From assembly GCA_046153505.1 (NCBI GenBank), contig JBJXDT010000073.1, forward strand, positions 1 to 46,908: a stretch of DNA of 46,908 nt, read 5' to 3'. This document shows positions 42,526-46,908 of the stretch, piece after piece (position 1 is the stretch's first letter; each line of letters begins with the position of its first letter). The notes under the pieces were generated by a model. It made no database searches and was not told the origin of the DNA. It worked only from the letters and a program-made list of their open reading frames with translations. Position numbers and translations under genes: made by a program. The stretch comes from JBJXDT01 sp046153505 (GTDB taxonomy: Bacteria; Pseudomonadota; Gammaproteobacteria; Burkholderiales; Methylophilaceae).

Positions 42526-43509
42526 ATGACAGATTTAATCCACTTAATTTCTGAAGCGCAATCTGATTTTAATCTTTGCGTGGATATGCCAAATTTGGAA
42601 AACGCCAAAGCCAAATATTTGGGCAAAACTGGCAAGCTCACCGAGGCATTAAAAGGTTTGGGAAAATTAAGCGCCGAAGAGCGTCCAGCAGCAGGCGCCG
42701 CGATTAACGTAGTGAAGCAGGGCGTGGAAGCCGCACTCACAGCGCGTCGTGAGGCGATTTTAGATGCCGCCCAAGCACAGCAATTAGCAAGTGAATCGAT
42801 TGATGTCACCCTGCCAGCGCGTGCGCAAGCGCAAGGTGGTTTGCACCCTGTTACTTTAACGCTGCAGCGTATTGAGCAATTATTCCATTCCATCGGGTTT
42901 GATGTGGCGACTGGTCCAGAAATCGAAACTGATTTTTACAATTTTACTGCGTTGAATATCCCCGAGAATCACCCTGCGCGCGCCATGCACGATACATTTT
43001 ATGTGGATGAAAACCATGTGCTTCGTACCCATACATCGCCAGTGCAAGTGCATTACATGGAAAATAAACAACCTCCTTTGAAGATTATCGCACCTGGCCG
43101 TGTCTATCGCGTAGATTCTGACGCCACGCATTCACCGATGTTTCATCAAGTAGAAGGTTTGTGGGTGGATGAAAATATCAGTTTTGCCAATTTAAAAGGC
43201 GTGGTGCAAGACTTTCTGCAAAAATTCTTTGAGCGCGAAGATTTGACCGTACGTTTTCGTCCTTCGTTTTTCCCGTTTACTGAACCCTCTGCCGAGATGG
43301 ACATGAGTTGGAATGGTGGTTGGTTGGAGATTGGCGGCTGCGGCATGGTGCATCCTGAAGTGTTTAAACACGTGAGTATTGACAGTGAAAAATACCGTGG
43401 TTTTGCCTTTGGTTTGGGTGTTGAGCGTCTGGCCATGTTGCGCTACGGGGTCAACGATTTGCGCCATTTCTTCAATAATGATTTACGCTTTTTGAGTCAA
43501 TTTAAATAG
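42526..43509 (+). CDS. pheS: Phenylalanyl-tRNA synthetase alpha subunit
   Basis: Catalytic subunit of the heterotetramer that charges tRNA-Phe. The 327 residues have an N-terminal coiled coil (about 1-90) and a class II catalytic domain: LHPVTLTLQRIEQLFHSIGF, HPARAMHDTFYV, LRTHTSPVQV, GRVYRVDSDATHSPMFHQVEG and the C-terminal GLGVERLAMLRYGVNDLR. It lies one base before pheT, after a terminator, so it begins a new operon with pheT, ihfA and the MerR gene. Confidence 0.98.
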   Translation: MTDLIHLISEAQSDFNLCVDMPNLENAKAKYLGKTGKLTEALKGLGKLSAEERPAAGAAINVVKQGVEAALTARREAILDAAQAQQLASESIDVTLPARAQAQGGLHPVTLTLQRIEQLFHSIGFDVATGPEIETDFYNFTALNIPENHPARAMHDTFYVDENHVLRTHTSPVQVHYMENKQPPLKIIAPGRVYRVDSDATHSPMFHQVEGLWVDENISFANLKGVVQDFLQKFFEREDLTVRFRPSFFPFTEPSAEMDMSWNGGWLEIGGCGMVHPEVFKHVSIDSEKYRGFAFGLGVERLAMLRYGVNDLRHFFNNDLRFLSQFK

Positions 43510-43510
43510 T

Positions 43511-45874
43511 ATGCAATTCTCTGAAAACTGGCTGAGAAGCTTTGTAAATCCTAATTTGAGTTCTAATGACCTTGGTCACGCAATGACCATGGCTGGGTTA
43601 GAAGTAGAAGAACAGCAAGCTGCGGGTGCGGTTTTTAACAATGTTGTTATTGGTGAAATCGTTGAAGCCACAAAACATCCTGATGCCGACCGCTTGCAAG
43701 TGTGCAAAGTAAATATTGGTAAAGAGATTCTGCAAATTGTGTGTGGTGCAAGCAACGCTCGCATTGGCTTAAAAGCCCCGTGTGCGCTGGTCGGAGCCGA
43801 GTTGCCTGGAATCAGTATCAAACAAGCCAAAGTGCGTGGTGTGGAATCGTTCGGCATGATGTGCTCGGAAAAAGAGCTTGGTTTGGCGATTGATGCGGCT
43901 GGCTTGCTTGAATTGCCAGTTGATGCACCTGTTGGGCAAGATATTCGCGAATATTTGAGTTTAAACGACACGCTATTTACGCTAAAACTTACACCCAATC
44001 GTGCGGATTGCTTGAGCATTCTTGGTATTGCACGCGATGTAGCGGCTATTACTGGCGCAAGTCTTAACACCATTACTGGTAGCCGTGTGGATATTGACTC
44101 GCAGAGTGCTATGCCGGTGCTCGTCAATGCGCCGGAAGCTTGTCCTGCCTATTTTGGTCGTGTGGTGGAAGGCGTGAATGCGCAAGCCAAAACGCCAGAT
44201 TGGGTGAAGCGAAACCTTGAGCGCAGCGGTATTCGCAGCATTAGCGCCATTGTCGATATTACCAATTATGTGTTGCTCGAGCTTGGCCAACCCATGCACG
44301 CGTTTGATTTGGCTAAATTACACATGAACATTGAAGTGCGTTTTGCTGAATCGGGCGAGATGCTCAAGTTGCTTAACGGCTCTGAAATTAAGTTGCAAGC
44401 CGACGATTTAGTGATTGCCGATAGCAAGTCTGTCGTGGCATTGGCAGGTATTATGGGTGGCGAGCCGACATCTGTAAGCGATGCGACAACCAATATCTTT
44501 CTGGAAAGCGCGTTTTTTACGCCAGATGTAATTGCTGGTAAGGCGCGCCGCTTGGGCTTAAGCACGGATTCATCCTACCGTTTTGAGCGTGGTGTCGATT
44601 TCGGTAATACTTTAGTTGCACTTGAGCGCGCAACAGCGTTGATTTTGGAGATCTGTGGTGGAAAAGCGGGTAACGTGACGCAGGCAGTGAGCAGTTTTCC
44701 AGCGCGCGACATAGTAAATTTGCGCTATGCGCGTCTGCTTTCTGTGCTCGGCATTTCAATTGCAAAAAATACGGTTGGTAAATTGTTTAAGCAACTTGGC
44801 TTTGTGTATACGGAAAGCGCAGAGGGCTTTGCCGTGCAAGCGCCGACATACCGCTTTGACATCGTACGCGAAGAGGATTTGATTGAGGAAATTGCACGTT
44901 TACATGGCTACGACAAAATCAATGCAATTGCACCGACAGCAAATCTAAATATGTTGCCTGCGCCAGAAGCCGCATTAAATAAGGCTGTGCTGGCAAATGC
45001 TTTGTGTGCACAAGGTTACCAAGAAGTGGTGACTTATAGTTTTGTAGAAGAAAGCTGGGAGCGTGACTTGCTCGGCAACACCACGCCAATCACGCTTAGA
45101 AACCCCATCGCCAGTAATTTGAGTGTGATGCGTACTGGCTTATGGGGCGGACTTTTGGACGTGTTGACCTATAATTTGAATCGCAAGCAAGAGCGCGTCA
45201 TGTTGTTTGAGGTTGGGTCGACTTACAATAAGATCAAAGACGCTTATCAAGAAGAAACACGCATTGCAGGCTTGTTCTACGGTGCTGCCCAGCCAGAGCA
45301 GTGGGGCGCAGAAACAAGAGATGTGGATTTTTATGATGTTAAAGCCTCGGTTGAAGTGCTTACGCATGGTTTAGCGGAGTATCACATAGAGGCGGGCCAG
45401 GATTCGCACCCAGCATTGCATCCGGGCCAAGCGGCGCGCGTGTTTATTCGAGGTAAAGCGATTGGCTGGTTGGGTAAATTGCATCCAAAATGGCAGCAAC
45501 ATTACAACTTGGCAAAAAGTACGTTTGTTTTCGAGCTAGTAGCCGCGCCCTTATTGGCTACAGGCGTGCCTGTATACAAAGAAATTTCCAAGTTTTTACC
45601 CATAAGGCGCGATATTGCTGTGCTGGTCGATGCGAAACTACCCGTTCAGGCTATTATAGACGCAGTGAAATCTGCTAAGATTCCTCTGTTGCAAGAAATA
45701 CAATTATTTGACGTTTACCAAGGAAAAGGTATCGCAGAAAATAAAAAAAGCCTTGCATTTCTTATACTTATGCAAGATACTCATAAAACATTAGTAGATA
45801 TTGAAGCAGAAGCCGCAATGGCAGAATTGCTTAAGTTACTTGAAAACCGGTTTGACGCGCAACTTAGAAATTGA
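43511..45874 (+). CDS. pheT: Phenylalanyl-tRNA synthetase beta subunit
   Basis: The non-catalytic subunit handles tRNA binding and editing. The 787 residues start with an EMAP-like tRNA-binding domain (about 40-150: IGEIVEATKHPDADRLQVCKVNIG), then B3/B4 editing domain (about 210-380: AYFGRVVEG, SISAIVDITNYVLLELGQPMHAFD), the B5 domain, a catalytic-like core (NPIASNLSVMRTGLW), and the C-terminal anticodon-binding FDX-ACB domain (ISKFLPIRRDIAVLVDA). The last codons form the first unit of a 15-bp tandem repeat. Confidence 0.97.
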   Translation: MQFSENWLRSFVNPNLSSNDLGHAMTMAGLEVEEQQAAGAVFNNVVIGEIVEATKHPDADRLQVCKVNIGKEILQIVCGASNARIGLKAPCALVGAELPGISIKQAKVRGVESFGMMCSEKELGLAIDAAGLLELPVDAPVGQDIREYLSLNDTLFTLKLTPNRADCLSILGIARDVAAITGASLNTITGSRVDIDSQSAMPVLVNAPEACPAYFGRVVEGVNAQAKTPDWVKRNLERSGIRSISAIVDITNYVLLELGQPMHAFDLAKLHMNIEVRFAESGEMLKLLNGSEIKLQADDLVIADSKSVVALAGIMGGEPTSVSDATTNIFLESAFFTPDVIAGKARRLGLSTDSSYRFERGVDFGNTLVALERATALILEICGGKAGNVTQAVSSFPARDIVNLRYARLLSVLGISIAKNTVGKLFKQLGFVYTESAEGFAVQAPTYRFDIVREEDLIEEIARLHGYDKINAIAPTANLNMLPAPEAALNKAVLANALCAQGYQEVVTYSFVEESWERDLLGNTTPITLRNPIASNLSVMRTGLWGGLLDVLTYNLNRKQERVMLFEVGSTYNKIKDAYQEETRIAGLFYGAAQPEQWGAETRDVDFYDVKASVEVLTHGLAEYHIEAGQDSHPALHPGQAARVFIRGKAIGWLGKLHPKWQQHYNLAKSTFVFELVAAPLLATGVPVYKEISKFLPIRRDIAVLVDAKLPVQAIIDAVKSAKIPLLQEIQLFDVYQGKGIAENKKSLAFLILMQDTHKTLVDIEAEAAMAELLKLLENRFDAQLRN

Positions 45875-45916
45875 AACCTTAGAAATTAAAACCTAAGAAA
45901 CTAAAATTAGAGAAAA
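45863..45916. repeat. 15-bp imperfect tandem repeat between pheT and ihfA
   Basis: Units CTTAGAAATTGAAAC (45863), CTTAGAAATTAAAAC (45878) and CTAAGAAACTAAAAT (45893) are consecutive, with a decayed fourth unit starting at 45908. The first unit covers the last codons and stop of pheT. Confidence 0.8.
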
Positions 45917-45934
45917 GCAGGGCAGGGAGTATTT

Positions 45935-46225
45935 ATGACGTTAACAAAGGCGGATTTGGCTGATTTACTGTTTGAACAAGTGGGCTTGAATAAACGGGAA
46001 GCTAAAGATATGGTAGAAGCATTTTTTGAGGAAGTTCGCACTGCGCTAGAAACTGGCGATAGCGTAAAGCTTTCAGGTTTTGGCAATTTTGAATTGCGCA
46101 AAAAATCTGAGCGTCCAGGACGCAACCCTAAAACTGGCGAAGAAATTCCAATTACTGCACGTCGCGTGGTGACATTCCATGCCAGTCAAAAACTTAAAAG
46201 CAAGGTTGAAGAGCATTACGCATAA
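45935..46225 (+). CDS. ihfA: Integration host factor alpha subunit
   Basis: DNA-bending nucleoid protein that pairs with IhfB. The 96-residue protein begins MTLTKADLADLLFEQVGLNK and has the DNA-clamp arm GFGNFELRKKSERPGRNPKTG with the intercalating Pro in GRNPKTGEEIPI, and the TARRVVTFHASQKLK end. AGGGAG precedes the ATG. Its place after pheST is the standard proteobacterial arrangement. Confidence 0.97.
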   Translation: MTLTKADLADLLFEQVGLNKREAKDMVEAFFEEVRTALETGDSVKLSGFGNFELRKKSERPGRNPKTGEEIPITARRVVTFHASQKLKSKVEEHYA

Positions 46226-46228
46226 ACC

Positions 46229-46627
46229 ATGAACGACCAAGTTAAAAACGTTACTTTACCGCCCATTCCAGCCAAAAGGTACTTTACCATTGGCGAGGTG
46301 AGTGAGTTGTGTGGTGTTAAGCCACATGTATTGCGTTACTGGGAGCAAGAGTTTACGCAGCTTAAACCAGTAAAACGTCGTGGCAATCGCCGTTATTACC
46401 AACATCACGAAGTGCTACTCATTCGTAAAATTCGTGAGCTGTTATATGAGCAAGGCTTTACTATTAGTGGTGCGCGCAACCGTTTAGATGGTGCGGAAGA
46501 CAAGGTGGCAGAAGTTACAATACCGCAAGCAATTAAATCCGCGCCAACCCTCAATATGCCTGCCAATTTTGATGTGTCACATTTTAGAGTCCAAATACAG
46601 GAAGTGATACAGTTGTTGCGTGCATAA
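46229..46627 (+). CDS. MerR family transcriptional regulator
   Basis: The 132-residue protein has an N-terminal MerR winged-helix domain (about 18-85): RYFTIGEVSELCGVKPHVLRYWEQEF, then RRGNRRYYQHHEVLLIRKIRELLYEQGFTI. The C-terminal part (about 86-132) is short and has no metal-binding cysteines, so this is not a metal sensor. The gene commonly follows ihfA in proteobacteria; its targets are unknown. It begins three bases after ihfA and ends at a strong terminator. Confidence 0.93.
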   Translation: MNDQVKNVTLPPIPAKRYFTIGEVSELCGVKPHVLRYWEQEFTQLKPVKRRGNRRYYQHHEVLLIRKIRELLYEQGFTISGARNRLDGAEDKVAEVTIPQAIKSAPTLNMPANFDVSHFRVQIQEVIQLLRA

Positions 46628-46663
46628 TGCGTATCTCGTAATTCTTGCGGCAATAAAATTAAG

Positions 46664-46692
46664 AGCGCATTGGATAGACCAATGCGCTTTTG
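46664..46692 (+). terminator. Terminator of the pheS-pheT-ihfA-merR operon
   Basis: AGCGCATTGG (46664-46673) and CCAATGCGCT (46679-46688) form a perfect ten-pair stem with a five-base loop, followed by TTTTGCTTT. Confidence 0.88.
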
Positions 46693-46695
46693 CTT

Positions 46696-46701
46696 TATAA
46701 T
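46696..46701 (+). promoter_or_regulatory. -10 box of tRNA-Pro
   Basis: TATAAT lies 24 bases before the tRNA. The best -35 candidate, TTGGAT at 46670, is 20 bases away and lies in the terminator stem. Confidence 0.5.
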
Positions 46702-46725
46702 ACGCCCTGCGGTTAATACCGTGTT

Positions 46726-46802
46726 CGGGGCGTAGCGCAGCCTGGTAGCGTACTTGTCTGGGGGACAAGGGGTCGCAGGTTCAAATCCTGCCGTTCCGAC
46801 CA
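46726..46802 (+). tRNA. tRNA-Pro(GGG)
   Basis: The 77-nt tRNA folds with acceptor CGGGGCG/CGTTCCG (two G-T pairs), anticodon stem CTTGT/ACAAG with loop CTGGGGG (anticodon GGG), T-arm GCAGG-TTCAAAT-CCTGC, and encoded CCA. Confidence 0.95.
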
Positions 46803-46862
46803 AACTTTTATTCATTTAACTCAAGAAATTAAGCTTTTTTCTCGGCTATAATCTTTGTATGC

Positions 46863-46908
46863 TGGTAGGGGATGCGAGGCTTGAACTCGCGACAAACGGA
46901 TTAAGAGT
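46863..46908 (-). tRNA. tRNA-Lys(CTT), 3' part (cut by the window end)
   Basis: On the minus strand the last 46 bases are the 3' two thirds of a tRNA: anticodon loop CTCTTAA (anticodon CTT), stem half TCCGT, five-base variable loop TTGTC, T-arm GCGAG-TTCAAGC-CTCGC, acceptor half ATCCCCT, A73 and CCA. The 5' part, expected to begin AGGGGAT, lies outside the window. Confidence 0.8.

Noticed and set aside
46847..46852. TATAAT as a plus-strand promoter near the window end
   Set aside because: It has no -35 and would only read antisense through tRNA-Lys. An AT-rich intergenic chance match is more likely.
46863..46908. tRNA fragment as a phage attachment remnant
   Set aside because: The visible part folds as a regular tRNA with CCA, and the window simply ends within it; no integrase is near.

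Overview
The window looks like a chromosomal segment of a moderately AT-rich betaproteobacterium, most likely a methylotroph-like member of the Methylophilaceae. This rests on gene content and protein flavour: a homodimeric-type pyruvate dehydrogenase with a lipoyl-domain-fused E3, a complete 14-gene nuo operon headed by tRNA-Leu, the thrS-infC-rpmI-rplT and pheS-pheT-ihfA-merR block, and PEP-CTERM/exosortase proteins. No database was searched. I see no insertion sequence, phage, CRISPR array or plasmid function; most of the window is core genome.

Layout. At 1-301 is the 3' end of a SPOR-domain gene, facing a small lipoprotein gene (303-875, minus). The minus-strand operon aceE-aceF-lpdA (957-6790) follows, with a clear terminator at 899-937. 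Next come an M17 aminopeptidase and a Crp/Fnr regulator on the plus strand. A minus-strand group (9130-13564) encodes exported proteins: a pentapeptide-repeat protein, a PEP-CTERM protein, a DNRLRE protein with a VPLPxW-type tail, and a PhoX-like PEP-CTERM protein. At 13927-17985 are a glycine-zipper protein, a short RpfE-like protein, recJ, tpiA and secG, then tRNA-Leu(GAG). nuoABCDEFGHIJKLMN fills 18276-32729 and encodes respiratory complex I. It is followed by a zinc metallopeptidase, an atypical SDR protein, a MltB-type lytic transglycosylase and tRNA-Val(GAC).

At 35867-39169 is the most distinctive unit: a secreted subtilisin-like protease with a VPLPxW C-terminal sorting tail, a probable XrtH-type exosortase, and a small membrane protein that probably partners it. 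The last part is translation machinery (thrS, infC with a probable AUA start, rpmI, rplT, pheS, pheT), then ihfA, a MerR-type regulator, tRNA-Pro(GGG) and a truncated tRNA-Lys(CTT) on the minus strand.

Two protein-sorting routes are visible. The PEP-type signals (VPEAxTY) at 10468 and 11972 must use an exosortase outside this window. The VPLPxW signals at 11135 and 35867 are plausible clients of the exosortase encoded at 38052. Other points of interest are the non-canonical infC start, a lysine-rich N-terminal extension on NuoF, two tRNAs with unusual bases, three starts with a -10-like box only 6-8 bases upstream (possible leaderless mRNAs), and several inverted or tandem repeats between genes.
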